A DNA stretch of 64,000 bases from Epichloe hybrida (Eukaryota > Ascomycota > Sordariomycetes > Hypocreales > Clavicipitaceae). Numbering within the stretch: the stretch's first letter is position 1; the number at the start of each line of letters is the position of its first letter. The DNA lies in NCBI GenBank assembly GCA_019022495.1, contig JAFEKR010000002.1, positions 5,270,001 through 5,334,000 on the forward strand, read 5' to 3'. Positions 36,528-49,174 of this stretch are shown piece by piece. The notes beneath the pieces are model-generated. The model did no database searches. It was given only the letters and a program-made list of their open reading frames with translations, and had not been told where the DNA came from. The position numbers and the translations under genes were made by a program.

Positions 36528-37179
36528 TTATAGCTAATTTCTTAAGACAAATAATATATAGATTAATAAGGTTTCTTTGCTATAGATAGGCTTCTTAAGA
36601 TACACTAGATAAAGCTAAGGCATGTTCTTTATAGGTATAGTAACTTACTCTTAACACTATATATATTTATACTAAACTATAGTAAGCCACTATCTAATAA
36701 GAGCAGTAAGTTATGTAATAAGCTAGAGAAAAACCTAACCCTACTCCTTTATTAGTTACTATCCTAAACTAGGTAGCCTCTCCGCGTTAATAAGGAGTTT
36801 AGGAACTCTTTAGTAGCTAAATTAATATAGTAGGCGGCCTAGATAATAATAATAATCCTAACCTAGGCATAAAATAGAAAGTATACCTATTATGTTATTA
36901 CACATTTGCTTACTAGAGCTTTATTACTCCTAATAGAGTAGAACATATATATTATAAACAGTGTAATTATAATATAATAGATAATTTCATACCTTTATAG
37001 TCCTTAGTAGGGGATTCTAATCTAAATATAACACTTTCTTAGCGTTTATTAGTGTAACTATGTCTGCCTTTAAACCTTAGTAGGCCTGCTTCTTAGGATT
37101 TACTAGTCTTGCCTAATCTAGTCTTTTAAGGAGATCTAGACTAGTTATACCTAACTAAGCGTAACTATAGCTTAATTAG
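36528..37179 (+). other. Helitron-side sequence upstream of the first recognised domain
   Basis: Less AT-rich than the Gypsy block but still rich in TAA/TAG. No motif is recognised with confidence. It presumably encodes or precedes the N-terminus of the Helitron protein. Confidence 0.4.
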
Positions 37180-37662
37180 ACACTAGGAAGTAAGCCTAGC
37201 GTTAAATACTATAGAGTATTGCCCTTATTATAAGGTAAGATAGTTTAGTCTTAATCTTAGGAATAGAATCTACTACTCTTGTAACTATTATAACGCAGTC
37301 CCCTAGGGCCGCGTATCTTATAATTAACGCTACGCTAGTTAGCCCTTTTTTTAGTCTAAAGAAAACAAGTTTAATCCTAGGTTAGTTCTAGGCTATTTAC
37401 CTAAGCTTACATAAACTAAAGAGATACTTATTACTAAGGTTTATGTTTATATTATAGTTATAACCTATTGTGGTTAGTAGTATAAATATAAGGGCTATGT
37501 GGTTAACTTTATAAAGAATATTAGTTAAGTCTATAACTAGCTACTGCTTTTGCCTAGGGATCTTAATATTATTATCCTTTAACCTGCAAATTAGACAAAT
37601 TAGCCACACATGATCTATTAGTTCTATAACTAATTCAGAGTGTAGTAGGCTATTATCTAGGC
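37180..37662 (+). pseudogene. Helitron N-terminal part, DUF6570-like
   Basis: Forward-frame pieces contain C-x(n)-C groups (near 37,220-37,290) and then LPKLT followed by QQYKYKGYVVNF, LPLLPRDL-like and NIIIL stretches (about 37,395-37,590). This is the order I know from the DUF6570 region that precedes Helitron_like_N in many fungal Helitron proteins. Its biochemical role is not established. The frame is interrupted by TAA/TAG codons and then by the TRIM insertion at 37,668; it continues at 38,235 with a DRDI...L stretch. Confidence 0.6.
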
Positions 37663-37667
37663 CTAGC

Positions 37668-37813
37668 TGTAAGAGACCTAGAAGGTGTGCTAGGAATCCC
37701 AATAGACCAAAAGATCCGCCAATGCTAGCTATTGCTAACATTACACCTTATAACTAGTTATAAGGCCTGTCACCTAGGGCTCTATCTGTGGTCCCTGTAC
37801 ACAGCGCCTCACA
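37668..37813 (-). repeat. Left LTR of the TRIM-like element
   Basis: 146 bp, TGTAAGAGACCTAG...GCGCCTCACA on the plus strand. It differs from the right copy mainly by C/T and G/A changes. Confidence 0.85.
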
Positions 37814-38019
37814 ACTATCCCTTCCCTTCTAAAGGCTCGCCCTGAGCCACTTTAGGTCTTTGCTAGTACGTAACCTTTAAGGGATTAGGCCCGGACTCTG
37901 TGACCTCTAAGATAATCTAACTAATTACGAACCCCTAAGGCCTAGTGCGCAAGCGCACCTGCCCTGTGAGCCTAACGTAAGCTACCTAGACCTAGCGATT
38001 AATCCCGTGCGGACCTCGC

Positions 38020-38076
38020 GCACCTCGTGGGATTCGAACCTAGGACCTAGCGTAGCTAGAAGACCTATAATGGCTA
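38020..38076 (-). other. tRNA-like segment with a perfect B box inside the TRIM
   Basis: The minus strand contains GGTTCGAATCC at 38,030-38,040, an exact match to the RNA polymerase III B box / tRNA T-loop consensus GGTTCGANTCC. The preceding bases resemble the 3' half of a tRNA, but the T-stem does not pair well and no A box or full cloverleaf is convincing. It could be a tRNA-derived insert, a pol III promoter relic or a captured primer tRNA piece. Confidence 0.45.
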
Positions 38077-38083
38077 GCATAAT

Positions 38084-38229
38084 TGTAAGAGACCTAGAAG
38101 GTATGCTAGGAATCCTAATAGACTAAAAGATCCGCTAATGCTAGCCGTAGCTAACATTGCACCTTACAACTGGTTATAAGGCCTGTCACCTAGGGCTCTA
38201 TCTATGGTCCCTGTACACAGTGCCTCACA
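38084..38229 (-). repeat. Right LTR of the TRIM-like element
   Basis: 146 bp, same termini as the left copy, followed directly by the duplication CTAGC. Confidence 0.85.
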
Positions 38230-38234
38230 CTAGC

Positions 38235-40236
38235 TTATGTATCTCTATTTAAATTATCCTAGGTATTGCTATATTAAAGTAAATAAGGATAATTTACTCT
38301 AGCTACCTAGTGATAGAGATATCATAGACTAGCTTATAGTAAAGGTAACTAACGCTATTAATATTAAAGAGACTTACCTTAATAAAGATAATAACTAGAT
38401 AAATACACACTTTAATAGAGCTATAATTCCTAATTTTATTGCTTATTAATAGGAGCTTACATAACTCTATTATTAGCTTTAAGGTGCTAATAGGCCTTAG
38501 GTACTGCTAGAGTAAATTTCCCTTTAGTAAGTGAAACCTTAGATATACCTTAATATACCTAATATTTATAGCATGCCTTTAAATAAGTTTAATTAGTCCT
38601 AGCTATTACTCTTAGAAGCATTCCTAGGTCTCTTTCCTAATAGTAAAGCTAAGTTTATTAAGCCTTATAAACACACTATTAGCTACTCTAACTATATTAA
38701 TCGCTTTATTAAGTATAATAATAGCTGCTTTACTTAGTATCCTTAATTTTACTACGTTATGTTTAATACGCTTATATATTAGTAAGTAAATAAGTAAAGC
38801 GCTTACTTTATTAAGAGAGAAGGTTACTATTAGGCTATTAATATTAACTAGCTTTAACTAGCTTTTAACTTAGAAACTACTAAAGCTAAGGCACTGCTTA
38901 ATTCTATAGTAAGATTCTTAGGGAGTCTATAAGGTATATAAGCGTACTAGGGAGGCTATAAGAACTAGCTTAAGGCATATATTTATGCTCTTAGCTACCT
39001 AGGTATGTTTGTTACCCTTTTAGCTACTAATTTACACTAGTAAGACCTTTAGAGGTTTATGCTAAATTATAATAAATAGTAGTTAGGGAATAACTAAGTT
39101 AAGGCTAGGATTATAAGTAAGAACCTTCATGAGAATCTATATATTTTAGTATAGTACTTTAAGATACGCTTCTAACTATTCTTTAAGTAAGTTCTCTAGC
39201 CTAAATTTAGCATTAAGGAATATTAGTACTAATATAAGTAGTAGTCCTAAGGCAGCCCTTGCGCTTATTACCTCTTTTGGATTAAAGATATACTAGACAT
39301 TACTAGCCTTATAACCATAGAATAATAAAAGGTCTTTACTAAGTACTAGGGGTAGTATATCACTGCCTATAATGCTTGCCTTAAGTTAGTAAATTAGTAG
39401 CATTAGGGTAATAACCTATTAATCTTACCTATCCTAGATCCTAAGTTTAGCAATTTAGTTAAGGTAGTTAATTACGTTTAATACTATAAGTGTATAAGTG
39501 TATACTATTAGCATTATAAGCAACTGCCTAATAGGAGATTAATAGAGGAGATATACTACTAATTTCACTTTTTATAAGTATATTATAAAGAGCTAATTAT
39601 TATAAGGGACTTAAACCTGTAGTATCTTATATTTAATAGGGCTTAGAATAATGCCTTTTTAAATAACTTTAGCCATATAGTTATAGTCTTATAGCTTACT
39701 AATATTAACTTCACGCCCTGTATAAGCATGCATGCCATTATTACCTATATAGCAAAGTACTATAGTAAGGCTAAATAATAGTTAAAGACCTTTAAGGATA
39801 TAGCTAAGGAGATACTGCCTAGGGTTAATGTAAGTTATAGGCTTATTAGATTTGTGGCTAAGTTTATAAATAAACTTATTACTAAAAGAGACTAGTTTAC
39901 ATAAGAGGTCCTATATCTATTGCTTAATATTAACCTTTAAGAAGGATTATATGTTATTCGCAGTGTTAATTACTACTTACCTAATAGGCATTAGTAGGCG
40001 GATTATTTACTTACTAATAGTAAAGATTAGGTCTAATAGACTTTAAATTCTTACTAGAAGTATCTAAATTACCTCGTGAACCTATAGGATCTTTATTATT
40101 TTTAGTTCCTAATTTATATTAACTTCTCTAAGAAGCCTAAGCATTAGTAAGAGTTCCCTAATGCGCCTAACTAGGTCTTAAATTACTTCTTGTAGTATAA
40201 GGCTAATCCTAATAATAAAAGCTTTAATGTGAGAAC
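38235..40236 (+). pseudogene. Helitron Rep domain (Helitron_like_N) remnant
   Basis: The forward frame reads through, with TAA/TAG breaks, into typical Helitron_like_N sequence. It has an LHWxDL-like segment (about 39,030-39,060) and an SRGSPHxH-like block near 39,245-39,290, here read as GSPCAYYLF with the metal-binding His positions changed. Further on is YIAKYYSKA at about 39,742-39,771, which carries the catalytic tyrosines and Lys of the rolling-circle nuclease. Downstream are LPNRH (near 39,980) and KKPKH (near 40,135). The domain would nick and join DNA ends. The frame ends at the Gypsy-2 insertion inside ...NVRT and resumes at 46,968. Confidence 0.75.
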
Positions 40237-40433
40237 AATGGTAGCTAGGCAAGAGGTATAGGGGCTCTAGTATATTAACTAAAGCTTGCTAGGTCTAAGT
40301 GTGTTATGCGTGCGAGTCACTAGCTTATAGCTAGTGGCTTGCTAGTGTCACGTGAACCTAGCCCTAGGACATAGCCTACCTATAGGGTGCATTAGTAATT
40401 ATAGGTGTTATTATAAGTAAGGCTTTATAATTA
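40237..40433 (-). repeat. 3' LTR of Gypsy-2
   Basis: 197 bp, RIP-mutated version of 46,771-46,967. It contains CACTAGCT/AGCTAGTG inverted arms and CACGTG (near 40,340). Confidence 0.87.
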
Positions 40434-40899
40434 CCCCCTTACTTATAGCTAGGCTCCTAAATAGCTTACTAGCTATTATATAGCTATTTGTTACCTAGCT
40501 ACTATATTAAAATAATAATAAATAATAAGTAATGCTTAAGTATAAATTCACTAGTAACTCCCTATTATATTACACACTTTTCTCTTTTATAATACTAGAT
40601 AAGTTTTCTATAAATTATTATTATGCCTTTAAATACCTTTACTTTACCCTTACCTATTACTATATTTTTATTATAGAAGCTAAATATATTCCCTTAAAGG
40701 AATATTCCTATATACACTATTTGTGTACTAAGTGCGTAGACTTTAAGAAAAACCCTTTATCTAAGCCTAAACTACCTAAGATTAACTATTAATTCCCTAT
40801 TAAATTATTTACTATTACTATTATAATAGTAAAGCGTTTTAAATACTATATTTAGTATTATAAACATAGTAATACCTATAATACTATAAGTATACCACT

Positions 40900-43800
40900 A
40901 TTTACTAGTCTTTTAGTCCTTTATTTCTAATATCTTTATATAAGTAATAGCTACTATAAAAGGTAACTTTCTAGACCTTTTAGTCCTTTTAGACTAGGTA
41001 TAAACCCTTATAAATACCCTTAGTAATACTATTAAGGAGGACCCTAAGAACTTTATATTCTCTAAGGTAACTTACTTTAGTATTACTAGGTCTTACTTAG
41101 CCTTAATATTAGGTTTTAACCACGCTAATATAGCACACTATATTGCGTTTAGCCTTATAAGGGCTATAAAGGTTTACTAGGTTTATCTTTTCCTTACTTA
41201 TACACTAGTGCTTTGCTTATATTTTAGGGTAAGAAGTATTAATTTTATATAATTAGTATATTATATCTTAGTAATAACTTTCTATTATAATATAGCTAGT
41301 GCTTATCCTAGGAGTAGTAAGTATTTTACTTCTTTTTACTACTAATTTACTAACCCTTTTATAGTAAAACTATTATAAACTTTTCTATATCTAGAAGATA
41401 AAGGTAACTTCATATTTATAGTCTTATAACCTAGGTTTTATGCCTTAGGGCGTGGTAAAGCATTACTTTTTCTAGGTAATAAGGGGCCTTATTAGGGAGA
41501 ATAAGAAAGTAGGTAAATACTTTCTTTATAGGGGTGTGGTATATTCCTATATAAGGGCTACTATAGAGGGGTTTCCCTTAACTCTCCTTACTTTATAAGT
41601 ATATTTTCTTTTGTTTTTTAGTAAGTAATTTAAGGTTTTTATTCTAGAGTGTAATAGTAGCTAATAAGGCTATGCCTTTTCTATAAGAATATTATGTCTT
41701 TTTACCTATAACTTACTTATATCTTATTACTTTTCTTACTAGACTTATTTTAGTAAAATACTTAAATTATATATTAAGCGCCTTCTATATCTTTTACTAT
41801 AACTTATTAGTTATATTTACTTAGCTAGCCTTTTATTTTACTAGGTATTTATTACTTTCTTAGGTTTTCCTATAGTCCTTAATCTCCTTAACTTTATACT
41901 TATTATCTTTATTCTCTAAGTCTAGTATTAGTATTTCCTTATCTCTAGTGTCTTTATAGTAATTCTATAGCTCTAATAGGCTAATATAGAATATATTATA
42001 TAGCTAACTATATTTTTTAGGTAATGTAAGTCTATATACTTGTTTTCCCACAGTATTAAGTACTTAAAATAGTTTAATAAATCTAGGGATTAGCTTTTAT
42101 TTTACGTCCTTAAGCCTAATATTCTTTACTAATAGTAATACTAGGTTACCTCTTTATAGCATTAATAGCTAGTAATACTAGTTATAGTACTTTACTTAGG
42201 TCTTAGTAGCTTTTACTTAGTTTTACTTTAGCTACTCTTTAACTTTATATAGCTTTATAATATATATATAAGCTTCTAGTACCTCCCTTTCTTTAGTCTT
42301 ATCCCTAAGAGCTAGGTAAAACTTAGGTAAATAGCCTATAAGGGAGTAATTAGAAAAGTAGCTTATAGTCCTATTTACTATGTTATTATAAGTAAATTAG
42401 GCTATTAGGAGTAGCTTAGGCTATATCTATTAGTTATTAGCTATAAAGTATTAGAAGTAATGCTTAAGTACTTAGTTTATTCTCTTTATTTACCTATTAG
42501 TTTAGGGGTAAAATACTATAAAAAGCCTTTACTTTATGTATAATAAGTAGCATAGGTTTAACTAGAATTAGCTTATAAAGACTAATCCCCTATTAGATAT
42601 AATGCCCTCTAGTGCCCTAAACCTTAGTTTAATCTCCTTATAGAAAAGCTTTACTAGTTTAGCTATATTAATTATTATAGTTATAGGTAAGAAGATAAAG
42701 TACTTAGTAAATTAGTTTATAATCACTAGGATTATATTAGTCTCTTATTTACTTGCTTAGGTAACTAGTAATCCTATAACGAAATCTATTAAGATTTCTG
42801 CCTATAGTTACTGTGGTATTAGTAAGGATTTAAGGCTTCTATATAGGTAATGCCTTCTAGCCACTACTTACTAGTAAACCTTATAGCTTATAATATAGTT
42901 AGATACTAACTTATTTATGCCTAGCTACTAGAAGTAATGCTTTAATAGCTTAAGAGTGTGTTTAGTCCTAAAGTAACTTACTAGTAAATTATTATAGTGT
43001 AGCTATAGAAGCTCTTATTATAAGATAGGCTCCTAGGGAATAACTACCTAGTCTTAGTATATTAGGAGGCCCCTTATGCTATATAACTATAGACTAGCTT
43101 TTCCCTTATCTCTTACTAGGGAATTATTAATTTTACTATTTTACCTTTATAAATCTAGATCTTAATCCTATGCCTTCTATAGTAATTACGCTAATAGTTT
43201 ATTTAGCCTAGATTAGTAAGGATTTAGTGGCTTAATAGTTTCCTATATCTCTTATACTACGCTAATATCTTAGATATATACTACTTTCTCCTAGAAATTA
43301 CCCTTATTTAGCTAATCTTTTACTAGATTTATAGTGGCTAACTAGCCTCTTAACTAGGCTACTTTAGCCTCTAGAGCTCTTTCTATAGTGGCTAAGGCAT
43401 TTTCCTCCCCTAAAGGCATCTTACTAAGCCTCTTTACTAAGACTAGGGTATTTTCCTCCTCTAAAGGTATTTTACTATGTTTTCTTTAATATATTAAGAC
43501 TAGGGTATTTTCCTCCCCTAAAGGTATCTTACTATATTTTCTCTTATATATTAGTATCTTTTCTTTTACTAGTTCTTTAGTAACTACTATTTTCTTTTAA
43601 AGCTCTAGTAAAAGTAACTTATTTATTAAGGGTTTGCCTTTATAATTAGACTATCTTAATAGTATATTTACTAGGTTACTCTTCCTAGGTCTATACCTAA
43701 TTATAAAGTAAAAGGGGGAAAGGAATATATACTATTTAGCCTATCTTCTATTTAGCTTTTATTACTTTATAAAAGTCTATAAGTTATAGTAATCTAATAG

Positions 43801-46700
43801 GACCTTTACTAGGGTTACTATACCTTTAATATAATATTACTAGTATTTAAATAACTTTACTATAGTAAGTAACTTCTAGTTTACTATGCTATAATTATAT
43901 TTAGTATTTATAAACTTCCTTAACTAAAATACTATAGGATACTATTAGCCCTTATTATTTTACTAAGATAAGATTCTTACTATTATAAAGACTAAAGTAT
44001 TTATCTTAATACACACTAGCTAACTTAGGTTATAATAATAAAGAAAAGGCGCTTATTAAAAGGTATCTTTTAGCTAGTTAAATACTAGCTATTCTCTTTC
44101 CCTAAATATAAACTTCCTAATCTAGATACTATTTTAACTACCTTTTATTAGTATATATAAGGGTACTATAATCCTAGAGTATTAGTAAATAAACCTTTAG
44201 TAAAAGTTATAGAATCCTAGGAAAGACTATATATCTTTAAATCTTATAGGCTTTTTCTAGTCTTAGATTATATTTACTTTATATATATCTATTAAAATGC
44301 TATTAACTAATAGGATAAACCCTAGGAATTTTACTAATTTCTAGTAAAATAAACACTTTAAGGGTTTTATATATAACTTTACTAACCTTATATATTCTAA
44401 AACTTCCTTAATATATATAGTATGCTTCTCTTATATTTTTAAGAAAATAAGGATATTATTTAAATATACTATATAAATAGTGTTTACTAGCTTATAAAGC
44501 GCTTTATAAATATAGCTCTAGAAAGTAGCTAGTATATTAGTTAGCCTAAAGGGTATTATAAGGTATTTATAGTATTTATAGTAAGTATAAAATATAGTCT
44601 TTTACTTATTACTCTCTTTAATATAAATTTAATAGTAAGTATTCTTAATATTAATCTTTAAGAAGTAATAGGCTCCTTAGTACTAGTCTAGAATCTCTAA
44701 AATTAGAGGGAAAGTGTAGTAATTCTTTTATATTACTCTATTAAGTCCCTAATAATTTATATATAGTTAAAGCGTTTTATCCTTCTTTAGTATAAATAGG
44801 ATAGGTATACTTATAGGGCTCTTAAAGGGTTTTATCTAGCCTTTTTATAGGTTTTTATTAATATATTTATAAAGCTTCTTTAACTTACTTTAGGAGAGAG
44901 GGTAAATTAGTCTATATAGGGGCATAGCCCTAGGTATTAGGTTAATTATATAATTAGTCTCCTTTCTTAATAGTAAATTACTTACCTTATTTACTATAAA
45001 TATATCTTTAAACTTATATAGTTTCTTAGGGATATCTTTAATAGTTCTATATACTTTTACTTTCTTATTATCTTTAAGGGTAATAAACTTATTTTCTATA
45101 ACTTCTATAATAGCATATATAATAGCCTTATTATATATTACCTTTATAAACTTATAAGGAGTTATAAGTAAAAAGGCTATTTTCTTCTTCTTAAACTACT
45201 ACTCTTAAGAGTATAAATAAAGATATATATATTCTTTAGTAAGTATATATATCCTAATTAAGATAGGGCTTTCTCTTACTCTTAGGTCTTTATTTATAGC
45301 TATATATAGTAACTTAAGGTCCTTTTCTTCCTCTCTTAAGTCTTTAATAGTAATAAGTACCTTATAGACACTATATTAAGGGACTATAAGGGCCCCTATT
45401 ACCTAGAGAATAGGTGCTATAGCCTTAGCCTAATTAAGCTTATGATTTCTTATGAATTTAACGCTAATAATATTAAGCTTAGCGTAGCTATCTAGATTTA
45501 CTACTATTTTAATATCTTTATGCCTATAAATAGTAACTAGTGTATAAAATTAATGCCTAATTAGTACCTTAGTGTTTAAGGTAAAGGTAAGGGCTTTTAC
45601 TTTTACCTTAAGAAGTTTCCTTATTTATCTTAGAGGTCTTTCCTTAGCTTATTATATTTATTTATAAGGTAGTTTAGGCTATTATAGTTATAATATTACC
45701 TCTTATCCCTAATTTTGCTATTATTTAGGTATATAGCTAGGCCCTTTTCCTAGTCTTTATTTCTTTAATCTCTATATAGCTTATAACCTTAAGGTAAGTT
45801 ATTTCTATAATATTAGGGATTCTTATATAATCCCTTATCTCCTAAATATTTAGGCTTTTACTTACTCTTTAGCATAGCCTCCTAAAATCACTAGGTAAGT
45901 TATATAACTTTCTCTTATGTTTTCCTAGTAATAAAGGTATGTAAGTTAATATAGTCCTATAGCTTAGGGAGTAACTTTATAAAGAATATAAGGGTATAGG
46001 ACTTTTTAAGGGCTTTTTCTAGGTATATCTCTAGTAAATCTAGGAAGATACTAAATTTAATAGGGCTTTAGCCCTTATGTTACTTTACGTTCTTAAGCTA
46101 TATGGCTATTTAGGTATTATAGTTTATAAAGTCCCTAAGTAATATAAGCATCTAAGTCTAGAATTTATCCTAATTATCCTTAAGATTATCCTAGCTATTA
46201 GCCTATTATTTATTAAGGTATTTATCCTATCTTACCTTATAGTTAGTGTGTATATAGTTAAGTATAAAGAGAATCTTTTAGTAATTATATTAGTATTTCT
46301 TCTTTACCTTATTAAAGGTATAGTTTAGGTTATTTATCTATATCTTATACCTCTAGGGGTTTATAGGGTATTAAAGCTTAGTAATATTCTTAACTCTAAT
46401 CTCTTAGTTACTATTACTTAATAAGGGGCTAGCTCTTTACTTACTTTTCCCTTATACTTCCCCTAAGTTACCCCTAATAAGGTTAATAAGCTCTTATTCT
46501 TATTCTTATAATCTTTAGAGTTTTTCTAGCTAAGTAATTTACTTTAGTATTACTATAGCTTTACTATAAGGGGTAAAGGGTCTTATTATAAGCATACTTT
46601 TATTAGTATATAGTATATCTTTACCTATAGTATTACCCTTATTTACTTAGGTATAACTCTTATCTATTAGGGTTAGGTTATTATCTAATATTACTCTAGT
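40900..46700 (-). pseudogene. Gypsy-2 gag-pol remnant
   Basis: On the minus strand RT is clear near 44,440-44,620: a stretch reading YLIIPFRLTNILATF fits the family's Y-L-V-M-P-F-G-L-T-N-A-P-A-T-F pattern. The palm motif is read as VYLNN (YLDD with both Asp to Asn). Integrase lies near 42,560-42,840 with LIDFVIGL, IILVI and ISNRG, the core of the D,D35E domain (second Asp read as Asn). Gag should occupy about 45,600-46,700 but shows no diagnostic motif. An 86-codon plus-strand open frame at 40,532-40,792 is probably accidental. It is a different family from copies A-C, judging from its LTR. Confidence 0.75.
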
Positions 46701-46770
46701 AAATTAAGTAGTTCTTCTCCCTATATTACTCTTAGGTAACTAGTAAAAGAAGCTTTAAAATTATAAGAAT

Positions 46771-46967
46771 AATAGTAGCTAGGCAAGAGATATAGGGGCT
46801 CTAGTATATTAACTAAAGCTTGCTAAGTCTAAGTGTATTATACATACGAGTCACTAGCTTATAGCTAGTGGCTTGCTAGTGTCACGTGGACCTAGCCCTA
46901 GGACATGGCCTGCCCGCGGGGTGCACTAGTGATTACAGGTGTTGTTATAAGTGGGGCCTCACATTTA
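46771..46967 (-). repeat. 5' LTR of Gypsy-2
   Basis: 197 bp. The part 46,897-46,962 keeps CA, TG and CCCGCGGGG, so it escaped most RIP; its partner LTR did not. Confidence 0.87.
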
Positions 46968-47285
46968 AGAACTTTTATAAAGTAAAGCTTATACTAAACT
47001 ATCCCTATACTAACTATAACTAGCTTAAGATAGTGAAGGAGGAGAGTTTTACTATGTTTTATAAGGTATATATATATTATTAAAGAGTTTACGCTAGCGC
47101 TTACTATTATAATTACTATAGGAAGCTACCTCCTATAGTAAAAGATAAATTTAAGGAAGACCCTTACTAGGAAAATAAGGTCTAGCTAGAGGCTTAGTAA
47201 GAAATAGCTACCTAGATTCCGCGTATTAAACTTAATATAGATAATGTTAAATTACTTAGGAACCGTAATTATAATTTAGCCTATA
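46968..47285 (+). pseudogene. Helitron protein, segment between Rep and helicase
   Basis: Directly continues the Rep frame after Gypsy-2: RTF.IK followed by KLPPIVKDKFKEDP (about 47,120-47,165) and a Q/E-rich stretch. Helitron proteins have such a linker, rich in acidic and aromatic residues, before the helicase. It ends in ...NLAY at the copia-3 insertion and resumes at 61,206 with the frame intact across the CTATA duplication. Confidence 0.7.
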
Positions 47286-47573
47286 TGTTAGTTACACCAA
47301 GGAACGTTGCACTAGTGCGAAGGGGTTAAATTCAATGAAGTTAATGATAATAGCTAATAACTAAGAGAGAGAAGAAGAGGGAGAAGGAGAGGAATCTAGC
47401 TAGAAGAGAAGGTAGGTAAAAAGGGGGAAAAGTAAGGCTATAGTGTAGTGCTACTACTAATAAAGCAAGGTAGCTTATAATGTATCTAATTACATTACGT
47501 GCATCCCTTTAGTGGCTTTACTCTTTAGCTACGGTTAGACTATTTATTATCTAAAGGTCTAAAGGAAGCCACA
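47286..47573 (-). repeat. 3' LTR of copia-3
   Basis: 288 bp, more RIP-mutated than its partner except for its first 60 bp. Confidence 0.88.
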
Positions 47574-47789
47574 CTAGTAGTCTCTTTTTTCTTTATAGCT
47601 AAAGGAGCCTAAAAACACAATAAAAATCAGATTAAAGGAAAGTGTATATAAGTAAATCCCTTAATAGGAATTCATAGTCCTTATTAGCTATTATAGCTTT
47701 AGTTATTCTAATTAACCTAGTTATTATAGTCTATACCTATATGCCTATTATATTAATTCTCCCCTTTGCCTAACCTTATAGGTCTCTTA

Positions 47790-49112
47790 ACCTATCCTTC
47801 TATATAAATTATTAATTTATTTAAATTAATTAAGGTTAAAAGGGCTAAATTTAGTAATGCCTTTGTTATTACATTAGCTAGATTATTGCTACTATTAATC
47901 TATCTAACTTTATAGACTTCCCTCCTCTTATATAATTACTAAAGGGCTATAATATTAATTATTAGCTGCTTCTCTTTTATTATGCCTAGCTTCATAAGGT
48001 ATTTGTATAATAAGAAAGAGTCCGTACAGAGAATTATTAGGATCTAAGGTATCTTTAATTAGTCTATAATTATTTAAAGGGTTATAGATATTATATACGT
48101 GATATTAGCACCTTAAACCATGCTATATAACTTAGATATAAGTGTGCTATAGGTTACACGCTTGCTTTTTATAAAGCTATATGTAATAATATTCCCTTTT
48201 AAGATAAAGGTATTAATCTCCTTTATTACTTTATTACTAATTATAATAATGTATCTAATCTATAAGCTTAGATCTTTGTTATTAGTAAGGGACCTATTTA
48301 TAAATATAAAGAGCTTTACTTCTTTAAGAGTTAAGGGGATATACTATAATCCCTGCTACTAATGCTTAATTTGCCACTTAAGGCGTTTATTAAGTTATAA
48401 GATATTATTAGCAAAGGGTTCTTAGTGTTATGCGGTAATTAATAGGTTATATAATGCCTCTAGTTAATAGACTATTATAATGTAACTTCCTTAGGCTCTT
48501 TGCTTTATATAATCTTGCCTTACTATTAGTAATTAAGGGTTAATTTCCTTAATCTTCTAACTTTAGCCCTTTTAGGTTAGGGTTAAGGAGTTATTAGCGT
48601 TCTAGGTTAAGATATAGCTATTAAAGATAAGGGGATTTGTAGTTATAAGGTATTGTTTTTCTTTAGCTATAAACTTTACCTTCTAGAGCTCTTTTTCTTC
48701 TTTCTTAAAGAAGTTATTATTACTAAGGCCTAGTGTGTTATTTGTTTATATTCTTATAATACTAAAGAGGTTTTTATTATTTAGGGCTATAATTAGTAAG
48801 TAAGGATTATATATTAAGGTTATTATATTAAGATTATCCCTATGGTAGCGAAAATATATTACTTACTAGTAGGTTCTAGCCTTTACAATCCTATAGAGAG
48901 GCTTAATAACCTCTATTATTATGCCTTTTAGAAAGAGGTGTGTAATTTGCTTTAGTAACTTTATAATAATTAGCCTATTTAGGGTTATTTAGGATTAAAC
49001 ATAAGCTTACATAATATCTTATAGCTAAAGGTAAATTCCCTTTTGCTTTAATAATAGAGTAAGGGCTATAATAATCTATTAGCTTAATTACTATATTATT
49101 AGTAATTAGGTT
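47790..49112 (-). pseudogene. Copia-3 reverse transcriptase C-terminus and RNase H
   Basis: The minus strand near 47,850-47,995 reads with the family's RNase H end: a KEK-x-LIINIIAL stretch, then YKRREV, then NLANVITKA, fitting the NPADAMTKA consensus of a fungal copia lineage. Near 48,770-48,900 the stretch KPLYRIVKA and YHRDNL, then YNPYLL, fits the copia RT block K-P-L-Y-G-x-P. It is interrupted by TAA/TAG codons and then by copia-4. In an intact element this would copy element RNA and degrade it. Confidence 0.72.
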
Positions 49113-49174
49113 AAGATTGTTAAACATAAGACCTATTTTTAGCCCTTTCTAGTTAAAGGACCTTTCTATTACTA

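Larger units (their letters stand above)
37668..38229 (-). mobile_element. TRIM-like miniature LTR retrotransposon
   Basis: Two 146-bp direct repeats (37,668-37,813 and 38,084-38,229) with TG...CA ends flank 270 bp. The perfect duplication CTAGC lies at 37,663-37,667 and 38,230-38,234. Next to the left LTR the minus strand has a purine tract (AGAAGGGAAGGGATAG, complement of about 37,815-37,830), which suggests minus orientation. It has no coding capacity and interrupts the Helitron gene. CA/TG content is nearly normal, unlike its surroundings, perhaps because the element is short or young. Confidence 0.85.
40237..46967 (-). mobile_element. Gypsy-2 LTR retrotransposon inserted in the Helitron gene
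   Basis: 6.7 kb with 197-bp LTRs (40,237-40,433 and 46,771-46,967) and AGAAC on both sides (40,232-40,236 and 46,968-46,972), where the Helitron frame (...VRT / RTFIK...) rejoins. The purine tract AAGGGGG (minus strand, complement of 40,434-40,440) next to the left LTR sets the minus orientation. The right end reads TTTA, likely TTCA before RIP; the left end has two extra bases before TGG, so the exact left terminus is uncertain by two bases. Confidence 0.85.

Noticed and set aside
38020..38076. A real tRNA gene
   Set aside because: Only the T-loop/B box is convincing; the T-stem does not pair and no acceptor stem or A box is found.
40532..40792. 86-codon plus-strand open frame, Tyr/Leu-rich, membrane-like
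   Set aside because: It lies antisense near the 3' end of Gypsy-2; the hydrophobic composition follows from RIP-made AT-rich codons.
48162..48362. 66-codon plus-strand hydrophobic open frame
   Set aside because: It lies antisense to copia-3 RT/RNase H; composition effect.
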